DNA of 63,051 bases, taken from positions 1 through 63,051 of the forward strand of contig CACFSO010000005.1 in NCBI GenBank assembly GCA_902568975.1. The letters are read 5' to 3'. The stretch's first letter is position 1; each line of letters opens with the position of its first letter. Both the position numbers and the translations under genes were made by a program. The notes beneath the pieces are model-generated. The model was not told the DNA's origin, did no database searches, and worked only from the letters and a program-made list of their open reading frames with translations. Below are positions 45,736 through 57,081 of the stretch, in pieces. This DNA comes from an uncultured Pelagibacteraceae bacterium (GTDB lineage: Bacteria; Pseudomonadota; Alphaproteobacteria; Pelagibacterales; Pelagibacteraceae).

Positions 45736-45924
45736 TTATTGACTCTCTTTTTTTTGTGAAGCTTCTATATATGAAAAATATGGTTCTTGAAGCTCAACAT
45801 TCCAATATTTTAATTTATTTAAATGAATTTTTTTTCCTGATACTGCGCATATAACATGATCACCTTCCTCAATTATTTCTATATTGTTTGGAAGATATTT
45901 TAATTTAGCTAATTTTTTATACAT
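45736..45924 (-). CDS. DUF2093 family small protein
   Basis: A 62-residue protein carrying the alphaproteobacterial DUF2093 core: a basic N-terminus with LKYLPNNIEIIEEGDHVICAVSG-like sequence, then IHLNKLKYWNVELQEPYFS. The CAVSGKKI and YWNVELQEPY blocks are the family hallmark. I moved the start to the ATG at 45924; the in-frame ATG at 45984 would run 39 bases into purD on the opposite strand. The function of the family is unknown. Confidence 0.8.
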   Translation of the reverse strand: MYKKLAKLKYLPNNIEIIEEGDHVICAVSGKKIHLNKLKYWNVELQEPYFSYIEASQKKESQ

Positions 45925-45945
45925 TTTTAGTTTATAAACTATTAC

Positions 45946-47214
45946 ATGAATATTGGAATAATTGGAAGTGGCGGTAGAGAACATTCTATTTGTTACAAAT
46001 TAAAAAAGTCTAAATTAGTGAAAAATTTATTCTGCATTCCTGGTAATGCAGGAACTTCTAATATTTGTGAAAATATTAATATAGATTTTAACGATTTTGT
46101 AAAATTACATAAAGTTCTATTATGTAAAAAAATTAAACTTTTAATAGTTGGACCAGAAATTCCTTTAGTTAATGGAATTACAGATTTTTTTGAAAAAAAA
46201 AATATAAAAGTTTTTGGACCTAGTAAGAAAGCTTCACAATTGGAGGGATCAAAGGCTTTCATGAAAAGAATTTGTAAAAGATTTAATGTACCAACAGCAA
46301 AATATAAAGAAATATCAAATATAAGAGAAGCAAAAAGGACTATTAAAAAATTTAATTTGCCAATTGTAGTTAAGTCAGATGGTCTAGCATCTGGAAAAGG
46401 AGTTACTATTTGTCACTCCAGAAATAAAGCTATTTCAGATATTAAAAAAATATTAAATGGTAAGTTTAAAACATCAAAAAAAGTTGTAATAGAGGAATTT
46501 TTAAAAGGCGAAGAAGCAAGCTACTTTGTAATCTGCGATGGTAAAAATTATATTCCAATTGGATCAGCTCAAGACCATAAAAGAATTGGTGAAAAAGATA
46601 CAGGTCCAAATACAGGAGGAATGGGAGCATATTCTCCATCTTTTTTAATTGATAAAACTATCGAAAAAAAAATTAAAAAAAAAATTATAGAACCAACTCT
46701 CAAGGGAATGAAAAAAATTGGAACTCCTTATAAAGGAATTTTGTATGCTGGACTTATGATAGAAAATTCTGAACCAAAATTAATTGAATATAATATTCGT
46801 TTTGGTGATCCTGAATGCCAAATATTAATGATGAGATTAAAAAATGATTTACTGAGTTTAATTTTAGATACTCTAGAAGGAAAATTAAAAGGAAAAAAAA
46901 TATCTTGGATTAAAGAACCAGGAATAACAATTGTAGCAGCAAACAAAGGTTACCCTGGTAAATATAAAAAAAATGTCGAAATAAAAAAAATTAATTTTGT
47001 AAAACAAAATAACAAAACACAGCTTTTTCATGCAGGAACAATTAAAAAGTTAAATGGAAAAGTTATGTCTTATGGCGGAAGAGTTTTAAATTCAACCGTT
47101 GTTTCATCTTCATTAAAAAAAGCTAGAAATAAAGCTCTGAAAATATTAGACCAACTAGAATGGGACAATAAATATTATAGAAAAGATATAGGTTTTAGAA
47201 TTATAGATAAATGA
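45946..47214 (+). CDS. purD: Phosphoribosylamine-glycine ligase (GAR synthetase)
   Basis: Second step of purine synthesis, using ATP to join glycine to phosphoribosylamine. The 422 residues begin with IGIIGSGGREHSICYKL, include the ATP-grasp elements (VVKSDGLASGKGV, GPNTGGMGAYSP) and YNIRFGDPECQ with the metal ligands. The length is standard. rsmD overlaps its end by 4 bases. It shares a purine role with prs far upstream, but not a cluster. Confidence 0.97.
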   Translation: MNIGIIGSGGREHSICYKLKKSKLVKNLFCIPGNAGTSNICENINIDFNDFVKLHKVLLCKKIKLLIVGPEIPLVNGITDFFEKKNIKVFGPSKKASQLEGSKAFMKRICKRFNVPTAKYKEISNIREAKRTIKKFNLPIVVKSDGLASGKGVTICHSRNKAISDIKKILNGKFKTSKKVVIEEFLKGEEASYFVICDGKNYIPIGSAQDHKRIGEKDTGPNTGGMGAYSPSFLIDKTIEKKIKKKIIEPTLKGMKKIGTPYKGILYAGLMIENSEPKLIEYNIRFGDPECQILMMRLKNDLLSLILDTLEGKLKGKKISWIKEPGITIVAANKGYPGKYKKNVEIKKINFVKQNNKTQLFHAGTIKKLNGKVMSYGGRVLNSTVVSSSLKKARNKALKILDQLEWDNKYYRKDIGFRIIDK

Positions 47215-47774
47215 GAATTATTTCTGGAAAATTTAAAGGTAAAAAAATTTTTTTACCAAACGACAATAACACTAGACCATTAAAAGATTTAACTAAAGAA
47301 TCGATATTCAATATTATCACTCATACTAATTTATTTGATATAGAAATTAAAAAATCTTTTGTGTTAGACCTATTTTCTGGAACAGGATCTTTTGGATTAG
47401 AATGTATTTCTAGAGGATGTAAATCAGTTACATTTATAGAAAATTATGACTCAGCTATAAAAATTTTAGAAAAAAACATCAAATTACTAAAATTAAAAAA
47501 TGACTTTAATATAATCAAAGAAAATTTTTTTAAAAAAAAAATAGTAGAAAAAATCAAATTTAAATTTGATATAATTTTTATTGACCCTCCATACAAGGAA
47601 AGAAAACTAAATATTATTTTTAAAATAATAAAAAATAATAATTTACTAAAACATAATGGTGTAATTATTATTCATCGACACAAAAATTCAAATGATGTAT
47701 TTCCAGAAGAATTTAAATTATTAATTAAAAAAAAATATGGAATATCAAATATTTTTTTTTTAGTTTATAGTTAA
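47211..47774 (+). CDS. rsmD: 16S rRNA (guanine(966)-N(2))-methyltransferase
   Basis: Methylates G966 of 16S rRNA in 30S assembly intermediates. The 187 residues start RIISGKFKGKKI, have the AdoMet motif DLFSGTGSFGLECISRG and the catalytic DPPY in FIDPPYKER. The protein is Lys/Asn-rich but otherwise normal. Its stop interlocks with the convergent pgi stop through TTAA at 47771-47774. Confidence 0.94.
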   Translation: MRIISGKFKGKKIFLPNDNNTRPLKDLTKESIFNIITHTNLFDIEIKKSFVLDLFSGTGSFGLECISRGCKSVTFIENYDSAIKILEKNIKLLKLKNDFNIIKENFFKKKIVEKIKFKFDIIFIDPPYKERKLNIIFKIIKNNNLLKHNGVIIIHRHKNSNDVFPEEFKLLIKKKYGISNIFFLVYS

Positions 47775-48925
47775 ATTAATATTTTCTTAGTTTCTAATTT
47801 AATTAACTCTACAGAAGGTTGATCAAAAGGATTCACATCTAGCGCCTTACCAAGTAAAATTGTTTCTAAAATAAAAAAGCAAAACAAAGATCCAAGTGTA
47901 GCTTCATCTCTTTTATTCACCGTAAAGCTTCTAAAAGGTATTTTTTTTCTCAAAAAAACATTTTCAGTAGCCTTCTTTTGTGTCTGAATTATTTGATTAA
48001 TGCTTTTTTTATAAAGATGATTTTGATTTAAAATTAAATTTTTATTTATTAATAATTTAGAATTTTTTTCATTTACGGAAAAAAAAGTAAAAAAGTTATT
48101 TTTTGGTCCCTCAAGATATAACTGCATCAAACTGTGATTGTCTTTTGGCATATTAGATATAAAAGGCAATATACCCCTTGACTTTTTTCCTAAACTTTCA
48201 GCAATTAATTGTTGATACCATCTGAATAAATTTTCTGAATTTTCATCATAATTTAAGATAATAGAATTTGTTTTTTTTTTAAGTAAAAAAATCTGACTTG
48301 CAACACTATGTATTAAAGAATTAAAAAAATATTTATTTTTTATAAGACTATTGAATTGTTTAAATTTTTTTTCATTTAATCCCATTAAAATTGCTGGTAC
48401 CATTCCCACCTCTGATAAAACGGAATATCTTCCACCAATAAAATTATTATGTTCTATAATATCTGACTTAAGTTTTTGTGCTAATTTATTTAAAAAATTA
48501 TTTTTATTTTCTGTAATAAAAATATTATTCTCGTTTTTCTTTAATAGTAGGTTAATATTTGAAATAGTTTCTAATGTATTTCCAGATTTTGAAATAATTA
48601 TATTTGTAAAAAATCTATTTTTTTTTATTTTGTAATTTAAATTATTAATAAATAAAAATTTTTTTTTAATCTTAAATTTTAAAAATTGGTAAATAGCTTC
48701 AGAACCTAGTATTGATCCTCCCATACCTATTAATCTAAAGTATTTAAATTTTTTAAATTTATTTATTTTTTTTTTAAAAAATTTATATTTATAATTTAAA
48801 GATAGAGAATTTAATAATTGATTCCCATCATCATAGTCCTTAATCAATAATTTATATTTTTTTTTTATATTTTTTTTGCTAACTTTTAATTTAAAATTGT
48901 TTACAAATATTGTTTTTTTAAACAT
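47771..48925 (-). CDS. pgi: Glucose-6-phosphate isomerase, short form
   Basis: Interconverts glucose 6-phosphate and fructose 6-phosphate. The sugar isomerase motifs are visible: GMGGSILGSEAIY, ISKSGNTLET, GGRYSVLSEVG and ENLFRWYQQLIAESLGK with the catalytic Glu, then NDHSLMQL-type and DVNPFDQPSVEL blocks. At 384 residues it is well below the roughly 445-550 of typical enzymes and lost N-terminal material. It is very Lys-rich. It is the last gene of the ribF-ileS-lspA run. Confidence 0.9.
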   Translation of the reverse strand: MFKKTIFVNNFKLKVSKKNIKKKYKLLIKDYDDGNQLLNSLSLNYKYKFFKKKINKFKKFKYFRLIGMGGSILGSEAIYQFLKFKIKKKFLFINNLNYKIKKNRFFTNIIISKSGNTLETISNINLLLKKNENNIFITENKNNFLNKLAQKLKSDIIEHNNFIGGRYSVLSEVGMVPAILMGLNEKKFKQFNSLIKNKYFFNSLIHSVASQIFLLKKKTNSIILNYDENSENLFRWYQQLIAESLGKKSRGILPFISNMPKDNHSLMQLYLEGPKNNFFTFFSVNEKNSKLLINKNLILNQNHLYKKSINQIIQTQKKATENVFLRKKIPFRSFTVNKRDEATLGSLFCFFILETILLGKALDVNPFDQPSVELIKLETKKILI

Positions 48926-49245
48926 TATTTTCTTATTTGATCCAAAATAGAGTTCTCTGTAGAAGTAGAAGTATCTGAAATTTCTTTACTTTCATCACTG
49001 TTTATATTTTTTGATCCTAATATAGCTTCAACATCTGTGCCTTCAGTTTCTTTTTTTTCTTGACCTTTAACCAAAGGTTTTGGCAATTTATTAAATTCTG
49101 GTGGCATTGACAGCGGATTTTTTCTTTCAACTAAAAATTCTTCTCCTGTTGATTTTTTTTGTCCACTTAAACCTTGTTTTACAGATTGGCATGAATTTAA
49201 AAAAACAAAAAGAAAAAAGGTAATATAAATATATTTATTTTTCAT
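48925..49245 (-). CDS. DUF3035 outer-membrane lipoprotein (BamF-like)
   Basis: A 106-residue lipoprotein: signal peptide (about 1-18) with lipobox LNSC and Cys19 as the lipidation site, followed by a polar domain with FLVERKNPLSMPPEF, the DUF3035 hallmark. In Caulobacter a protein of this family is part of the BAM complex. The gene overlaps lspA, whose product would cleave its signal peptide, by 11 bases. The C-terminal half is acidic and low in complexity. Confidence 0.82.
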   Translation of the reverse strand: MKNKYIYITFFLFVFLNSCQSVKQGLSGQKKSTGEEFLVERKNPLSMPPEFNKLPKPLVKGQEKKETEGTDVEAILGSKNINSDESKEISDTSTSTENSILDQIRK

Positions 49246-49726
49246 ATTTTTTTAAACTAAATATTTCATAAAAAATAAGAAGCATAACTCCTAAACTTAT
49301 AAATATATCTGCAACATTAAAAATAAACCAGTGATATCCTTTAAAATTTAAATCTATAAAATCTGGTACTGCAGAAAAGTACAATCTATCAAATAAATTA
49401 CCCAATGATCCTCCTAAAACAAACAAAAAAAAATAAACTCTTATGCCATCTGATTTGGTAATTAAATAAACTATTAATAAATTAATAAATATAATTAAAA
49501 GAGTTATTAAAGTATAAACCAATTTATCATCAAAAGATAATAATCCAAATCCTATTCCTGTATTCCAGACTAATATAAAGTTTATGAAAGTGTTAATGGA
49601 TATATCTACTTCCCCATGAATCTCTGCAAAATTAATAATATAAATCTTTGAAATTCTATCTAAAAAAAAAATCATTAAAACTATCGATATATTTAAAATA
49701 ATTTTTTTAAATTTTTTAGAATTCAT
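49235..49726 (-). CDS. lspA: Lipoprotein signal peptidase (signal peptidase II)
   Basis: Aspartyl membrane protease that cleaves signal peptides of prolipoproteins after diacylglycerol transfer. The 163 residues have four hydrophobic spans; the catalytic Asp residues are in AVPDFIDLN and FNVADIFISLG, and GGSLGNLFDRL is the conserved block before them. It is 8 bases after ileS in the classic ribF-ileS-lspA order, and it overlaps a lipoprotein gene. Confidence 0.95.
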   Translation of the reverse strand: MNSKKFKKIILNISIVLMIFFLDRISKIYIINFAEIHGEVDISINTFINFILVWNTGIGFGLLSFDDKLVYTLITLLIIFINLLIVYLITKSDGIRVYFFLFVLGGSLGNLFDRLYFSAVPDFIDLNFKGYHWFIFNVADIFISLGVMLLIFYEIFSLKKYEK

Positions 49727-49734
49727 AAATTATT

Positions 49735-52458
49735 TTATCCATGTCTTTCACATTTACCTTTTTTAATTTTCCAACATACTTTACATTTTTCACCTTCGGC
49801 TTTAAATGTTTCTACATTTATTTCATCATCCATATTATCATTTAAAGATATCTCGGCACCAGAAGTAATGCAGAGTTCTGAAAAATCAAAATTTTTTGTA
49901 ATTTCGTATAAATCTTTTTTTAACTTAATTTTAATTATGGCCTCTAGACTTGATCCAATTACTTTTTCAGCCCTTTTATTTTCAATACTAATATTTGCAA
50001 TGTCCCTAATTTTAATTAATTTTGACCATCGATCGTTAAGGAAATTATTTTCCCATTTTTTTGGAATTCTAACAAATTTTTTTAAATGAATACTATCTTT
50101 TTCATCTTTATTTATAAGTTTAAAGATCTCTTCAGTAGTAAAAGAAAGTATAGGGGCAAACCAACTTAACAAACTTTCAAGAATTATTTTTAGTACTTTT
50201 ATACAATTTTTTCTTTTTTCTGAATCTTTTGAATCACAATAGAGAGTATCTTTTCTTATATCAAAATAAAAAGCAGAAAGATCAACGGTGCAGAAATTTA
50301 ACAACTCTTTATAAAGATTATGAAAAGTATAGGACTTAAAGTTTTTGTGAAATATTTTATTTAAAATAAACATTTTATGTAGAACGTATTGTTCTAATTC
50401 TGGTAGATTATTTAAATCTACTTTTTCAAATTCAGTTTCAGAAAAATTATCATTTAAATTTCCAAGTAAATATCTAAAAGTATTTCTAATTTTTCTATAA
50501 GCTTCTGCATGCTGTTCTAAAATTGAATAATCAATTCTAAGATCTTCCGCATAATTAGATGCCGCAACCCAAACTCTTAAAATATCTGCACCATATTTTT
50601 TTAAGATATCTTCTGGTGCTATGGCATTTCCTAAAGATTTAGACATTTTATGTCCTTTGCCATCAACAACAAAGCCGTGGGATAAAATTGAGTCGTAAGG
50701 TGCTCTTCCCCTTGTGCCACATGACTCAAGTAATGATGAATGAAACCAGCCTCTATGTTGATCTGATCCCTCTAAATACATTGAAGCTGGCCATTTTAAA
50801 TCTTCTCTTTTTTCAAGTACAAAAGAATGTGTTGAACCGCTATCAAACCATACCTCAACAATATCGCTCAGTTTTTCATATTCTTCAGCCTTATATTTTT
50901 TACCTAAAAATCTTTGAGGATCATCCGAAAACCAGCAATCTGAGCCTTCTTTTTCATATATTTGGGCAATATTTTCAAATACTTGTTCATCAATTAAAAC
51001 CTCCCTTGTTTTTTTTGAAATAAATATTGGAAGAGGAACTCCCCAAACTCTCTGTCTTGATACACACCAATCTGGCCTTGTTTCTATCATTGCCTTAATC
51101 CTCTCTTTACCTTTGCTGGGGTAAAATTCTGTTTCATCGATTGCTTTTAAAGCTTTTTTTCTTAATCCATGACTTTCCATAGAAATGAACCATTGTTGAG
51201 TTGCTCTATGAACTAATGGAGCTTTAGATCTCCATGAGTGTGGATATGAATGATTTAGCTTTCCATGTGTTAAAAGATTTTTTAAATCTTTTAATTTTTC
51301 AATCACGATTGAATTAGCCTTGAAAATATGAGTACCTTCAAAAATAGGAATATTTTTTGTATATCTTCCATCATCGTCGACTGTTTCTAAAGCTTTAATT
51401 CCATTATTTATACACAAATTAAAATCATCTGGACCATGACTAGGTGCACAATGAACAAATCCTGTTCCTTGTTCTACTGTGACAAATCTTGCTTCTAACA
51501 TAGGAATATCATAATCATATCCAACACTATAAAAAGGATGCTTACATATAGTCCCTGAAAAATCTCTGCCAGAAATTTCTTTTAAAATTTTATAATTATC
51601 TATTTTACAATCTTTTAATACAGAATTTAGAAGATCTTTTGCAATTACTATTTTTCTATTCTTAAAATCATTATTGTCTTCTAAATTAATTATTAAATAT
51701 CTTAAATTTTTATTATATGCTAAAGCCTTGTTTGCTGGAATAGTCCAAGGAGTAGTTGTCCATATAATTATTTCACAATTATTTAATTCATTTAAATTAC
51801 TTTTTTTAATTAAAAAAGATGTGTAAATTGTATCTGAAGTATGATCCATATATTCAACCTCGGCATCAGATAGAGCAGTTTTTTCTACAGTAGACCAAAG
51901 AACTGGTTTATATCCCTTATAAAGACTTCCTTCTTTTAAAAATTTTCCAAGTTCTCGAACTATTTGAGCTTCAGCATCAAAGCTCATAGTTGAATAATAA
52001 TTTTTCCAATCTCCAACAACTCCTAGTCTTTTAAATTGATTTTTATGAATTTTGATCCATTTATTCGCAAATTCTCTACACTCTTTTCTAAATTCAACAA
52101 TTGGTACTTCATTTTTATTTTTTTTATTTTTTTTGTATTGTTCTTCAATTTTCCATTCTATTGGCAGTCCATGACAATCCCACCCAGGGACATAAACCGA
52201 ATCTTTTCCATCCATTTGGTGAAACTTAATAATAATATCTTTAAGTATTTTATTTAGTGCAGTTCCCATATGAATATTTCCATTTGCATAAGGAGGTCCA
52301 TCGTGGAGAACAAATTTTTCTTTACCTTTGGTAGATTTTCTTAATTTATTATATAAATCTATCTTGTCCCAATGTTCTACCAAATCTGGTTCTTTAGAGG
52401 GTAAATTTGCCTTCATTGAAAATGCTGTTTTAGGTAAATTAATGTCTTCTTTGCTCAT
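49735..52458 (-). CDS. ileS: Isoleucyl-tRNA synthetase
   Basis: Charges tRNA-Ile; class I synthetase of 907 residues. The HIGH motif reads HMGT in PPYANGNIHMGTAL, the KMSKS motif is in GHKMSKSLGN, and the editing domain (CP1) lies between about 190 and 400 with WTTTPWTIPANKALA. The C-terminus ends with a Cys-rich zinc site (CKVCWKIKKGKC). It is preceded by ribF (6-base gap) and followed by lspA (8-base gap). Confidence 0.97.
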   Translation of the reverse strand: MSKEDINLPKTAFSMKANLPSKEPDLVEHWDKIDLYNKLRKSTKGKEKFVLHDGPPYANGNIHMGTALNKILKDIIIKFHQMDGKDSVYVPGWDCHGLPIEWKIEEQYKKNKKNKNEVPIVEFRKECREFANKWIKIHKNQFKRLGVVGDWKNYYSTMSFDAEAQIVRELGKFLKEGSLYKGYKPVLWSTVEKTALSDAEVEYMDHTSDTIYTSFLIKKSNLNELNNCEIIIWTTTPWTIPANKALAYNKNLRYLIINLEDNNDFKNRKIVIAKDLLNSVLKDCKIDNYKILKEISGRDFSGTICKHPFYSVGYDYDIPMLEARFVTVEQGTGFVHCAPSHGPDDFNLCINNGIKALETVDDDGRYTKNIPIFEGTHIFKANSIVIEKLKDLKNLLTHGKLNHSYPHSWRSKAPLVHRATQQWFISMESHGLRKKALKAIDETEFYPSKGKERIKAMIETRPDWCVSRQRVWGVPLPIFISKKTREVLIDEQVFENIAQIYEKEGSDCWFSDDPQRFLGKKYKAEEYEKLSDIVEVWFDSGSTHSFVLEKREDLKWPASMYLEGSDQHRGWFHSSLLESCGTRGRAPYDSILSHGFVVDGKGHKMSKSLGNAIAPEDILKKYGADILRVWVAASNYAEDLRIDYSILEQHAEAYRKIRNTFRYLLGNLNDNFSETEFEKVDLNNLPELEQYVLHKMFILNKIFHKNFKSYTFHNLYKELLNFCTVDLSAFYFDIRKDTLYCDSKDSEKRKNCIKVLKIILESLLSWFAPILSFTTEEIFKLINKDEKDSIHLKKFVRIPKKWENNFLNDRWSKLIKIRDIANISIENKRAEKVIGSSLEAIIKIKLKKDLYEITKNFDFSELCITSGAEISLNDNMDDEINVETFKAEGEKCKVCWKIKKGKCERHG

Positions 52459-52464
52459 AAAAAT

Positions 52465-53397
52465 TTATTTTATTTTTTTTGCAATTTTTAAATCTAATTT
52501 AATTTGTTTTCTTAATTGATCAATTCCTTTAAATTTTCTCTCAGCTCTAATAAATTTTATGAATTGAACAGTTAATTTCTTATTATAAAGGTTTCTATTA
52601 AAATTAAATATATTTACCTCTAAAATAATTTTTTTTTGGTTAAAAGTTGGTCTATAACCTAGGTTTGCAATTCCTTTTAATGTTTTTCTTGCTTTTTCTA
52701 TTGAAATTTTAACTGCGTAAACTCCTGGTTTAGCTATTATATAATCATTCAAATCAATATTACATGTTGGAAATCCAATTTTTTTTCCCATCCTTCTACC
52801 TTTTTTAACAATCCCCTCAATTGCCCAATATCTTTTTAATAATTGATTTGCTCTTAAAAGTTTTCCATTTGATAATAAATTTCTAATCAAAGTTGATGAG
52901 ATTACTTTATTTTTTTTCTTTAATGGCTTTGGATTAATTATTTTAAAATTATATTTACTTTGCAAACTTTTTAAAAGATTTACATCACCTTCTCTTTTGT
53001 AACCAAATCTAAAGTTACTGCTTACAAAGATGTAATTTGCTTTTAATTTTTTATATATAATTTCTTTTATAAAAGCATATGCTTTTATTTTTGAAAAATT
53101 TAAATTAAATTTTTTTATTACTATAAAATCTATATTATAGTTTTTTAAATACCTTATTTTTTGATTTAAATTTGAAATTCTATAATTAGATAAATTGTTA
53201 TTAAAAAACATTTTTGGAATTGGATCGAAAGTAACAACTCCTATTTTTAAATTTTTTTTTTTTTTATATTTTTTCGCAAGCCTAAATAGTTTTTGGTGAC
53301 CTAAATGAAGGCCATCAAAGTTTCCTATTAATAGGATAGAATTTTTATGAATTTTTGAAATTTTAAAATTATTATAAATTTTTATTTTTTTTACCAT
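52465..53397 (-). CDS. ribF: Bifunctional riboflavin kinase / FAD synthetase
   Basis: Makes FMN and then FAD. The N-terminal adenylyltransferase domain contains LIGNFDGLHLGHQKL (HxGH-type) and a FRFGYKREGD segment; the C-terminal kinase domain (about 185-305) has KGRRMGKKIGFPTCNI and PGVYAV. The 310 residues are a normal length. It overlaps the upstream HAD gene by 7 bases. This is the upstream member of the conserved ribF-ileS-lspA group. Confidence 0.94.
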   Translation of the reverse strand: MVKKIKIYNNFKISKIHKNSILLIGNFDGLHLGHQKLFRLAKKYKKKKNLKIGVVTFDPIPKMFFNNNLSNYRISNLNQKIRYLKNYNIDFIVIKKFNLNFSKIKAYAFIKEIIYKKLKANYIFVSSNFRFGYKREGDVNLLKSLQSKYNFKIINPKPLKKKNKVISSTLIRNLLSNGKLLRANQLLKRYWAIEGIVKKGRRMGKKIGFPTCNIDLNDYIIAKPGVYAVKISIEKARKTLKGIANLGYRPTFNQKKIILEVNIFNFNRNLYNKKLTVQFIKFIRAERKFKGIDQLRKQIKLDLKIAKKIK

Positions 53398-54209
53398 TTT
53401 AAATAGTTTTGCAAATAATCTACTGTTACATTGTACTTACTAAATAGTTTTGAAGGATTTTCTTTTTCAATCTCAGAGCGGTGTATTCCAGTTGAAATTA
53501 ATAAGCACTTAAAATTTTGTAAATTTGCGCCTTTTATATCAGTATTCAAATTGTCTCCAATACATAAAATCCTTTTATTCTTTATATCAGTAGATTGAGT
53601 ATATACTTTTGGATATGGTTTTCCAAAATACTCTACCTTTCCTCCTATTTTCTCAAAGATATTTGCAACCGTGCCTGCGCAATATTCTCTTTCCTCTCCT
53701 CTATCTACAACTAAATCAGGATTTGTACATATCATTTTTTTTTTAACTTCAGTTTTAAGAATTTTTTTATAATAGTCTAAATCTTCCTCATGACTTTCAA
53801 ACAGACCTGTGCAAAGCAAGTAATCTGAATTTTCAGGATTATTCATTTTATTTTTTTCAAATAATTTAAATAAATCAAAATCTTTAGGAGGGCCAATGTG
53901 AAAAAATTTTTTTTCCTTGTATTTTTTAGTTAAATATTCAAGCGCGGCTTCTCCAGAAGTATAAACTTTTTTGGAAATTTTTTTATCTAAACCCATATTT
54001 TCTAAAAATTTTCTTACAACAAAATTGGGTCTTGGAGCATTAGTGAGCAAAACATACTCCTTATTTAAATCTTCAAGTTCTTTTAAAACTTTTAAAGAAT
54101 CATCAAATATTGAGATACCGTTATGAATAACGCCCCAGATATCTATAAAGAATAAATCGTAATCTAAAGCAACAGTTTTGAAGCCTTTATTGTCTAAATT
54201 TATGGTCAT
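53391..54209 (-). CDS. HAD superfamily class IIA phosphatase
   Basis: The 272 residues start with the HAD motif I variant FIDIWGVIHNG, then LLTNAPRP (motif II) and IGDNLNTDIKGAN (motif IV), with a class IIA cap between. This is the alphaproteobacterial TIGR01459-like group, similar to NagD-type sugar or nucleotide phosphatases, but the substrate is unknown. It begins the minus-strand operon and may have a role in cofactor metabolism, judged only from its ribF neighbour. Confidence 0.85.
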   Translation of the reverse strand: MTINLDNKGFKTVALDYDLFFIDIWGVIHNGISIFDDSLKVLKELEDLNKEYVLLTNAPRPNFVVRKFLENMGLDKKISKKVYTSGEAALEYLTKKYKEKKFFHIGPPKDFDLFKLFEKNKMNNPENSDYLLCTGLFESHEEDLDYYKKILKTEVKKKMICTNPDLVVDRGEEREYCAGTVANIFEKIGGKVEYFGKPYPKVYTQSTDIKNKRILCIGDNLNTDIKGANLQNFKCLLISTGIHRSEIEKENPSKLFSKYNVTVDYLQNYLKW

Positions 54210-54277
54210 TTTTCAGATATAACTTAAAAATCCTTTAATTTCTTTGGTTTTTTTGAGTCTAATATTTTGTTAAATAT

Positions 54278-54332
54278 CTTGAAATCATACCTTCATATAT
54301 CTATATGAAACCCATATTTATAGGAGTTTTAT
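54278..54332 (+). promoter_or_regulatory. groES upstream region with an 18-base palindrome
   Basis: TTCATATA-TC-TATATGAA (54292-54309) is a perfect inverted repeat. CTTGAAA (54278-54284) and CCCATATTTA (54311-54320) resemble parts of a heat-shock promoter, but their spacing (26 bases) is too long to pair with each other. The ribosome site TAGGAG is at 54321-54326 and the ATG is at 54333. The classical CIRCE operator is absent. The 5' half of the palindrome can pair also with TATATGAA at 54330-54337 over the start codon. Confidence 0.5.
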
Positions 54333-56304
<1,972 letters not shown>

Positions 56305-56327
56305 CCCAAAACTATAAATTAAAAATT

Positions 56328-56359
56328 AAAAAGGGCAGTTTTTTCTGCCCTTTTTTTTT
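56328..56359 (+). terminator. Rho-independent terminator of groESL
   Basis: A stem of GGGCAG (56333-56338) with CTGCCC (56345-56350), extended by A:T pairs, encloses a T6 loop and is followed by nine T residues. It is 24 bases after the groEL stop and is the clearest intrinsic terminator in the window. Confidence 0.92.
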
Positions 56360-56385
56360 GCTAAAGTTTTTATATATTAATAAAT

Positions 56386-57081
56386 ATGCGAGTTTTATTT
56401 TTAATAATTTTTATATTTTTTTCTTCTAAAATTTCAGCGCATCAACCCAAATTAATAAAATACTCTCCTACAATAAATAATCCTCATGAGATTATCTTTC
56501 CGGAAATTTCAAAAGCTTATTATGGAAAATTAAATGGTAATCCTCATTATTATAAAATAGAAAGTGAAAAAGAATTTTCTTTTTACGCAGGAATTACAAT
56601 ACCAAAGGTTAATGAGGAATATAATTGGATTTCTATAGAAGTTATTGACCAGAACAATAATACAATTTTTTTTGCTGATGGAAAAAACCATTCGTGGAAA
56701 TCATGGTATGAACCTTACGCGAGAGATTGGTACTGGATAGGACCGCAAATTGGAACTCATAATAATAAAGAATTTAAATCAAGTTTAAAAATTAACGCTG
56801 GCAAATACATTATAAAAGTTTTTAATGAAAATAATTATGGAAGTTATTCTTTAGCTGTTGGAGAAAAAGAATTTTTTGGTTCTAATATTTTTGAAAAAAT
56901 ATTAACTTGGATACCAATACTTTTTTATATCGGACCCTACATGGATATTGTCCATTGGCAAAAACTCGACTTAAAAGCATATATACCTCACATATTTCTC
57001 GTTGGATTAATTTTTATTATATTTGTGATTTTAAAAAAAAAAATTTTAAGAAAAAATTTTATTAACCAAAAAAAGCCCTAG
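56386..57081 (+). CDS. Exported membrane-anchored protein of unknown function
   Basis: I do not recognise this 231-residue protein. It has a signal peptide (about 1-18), a beta-rich exported domain with repeated aromatic segments (WISIEVIDQNNNTIFFADG, then HSWKSWYEPYARDWYWIGPQIG), and one C-terminal membrane span (about 201-217) ending in a basic tail. The exported part has Trp/Tyr-rich motifs that suggest ligand or metal binding. It overlaps the convergent YczE-like gene by 36 bases. It starts 27 bases after the groESL terminator. Confidence 0.7.
   Translation: MRVLFLIIFIFFSSKISAHQPKLIKYSPTINNPHEIIFPEISKAYYGKLNGNPHYYKIESEKEFSFYAGITIPKVNEEYNWISIEVIDQNNNTIFFADGKNHSWKSWYEPYARDWYWIGPQIGTHNNKEFKSSLKINAGKYIIKVFNENNYGSYSLAVGEKEFFGSNIFEKILTWIPILFYIGPYMDIVHWQKLDLKAYIPHIFLVGLIFIIFVILKKKILRKNFINQKKP

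Noticed and set aside
45925..45984. N-terminal extension of the DUF2093 gene from the ATG at 45984
   Set aside because: It would overlap the purD start on the opposite strand and adds residues outside the conserved family core.
54210..54332. CIRCE/HrcA operator upstream of groES
   Set aside because: No TTAGCACTC-N9-GAGTGCTAA-like repeat exists; only the different TTCATATA palindrome is present.
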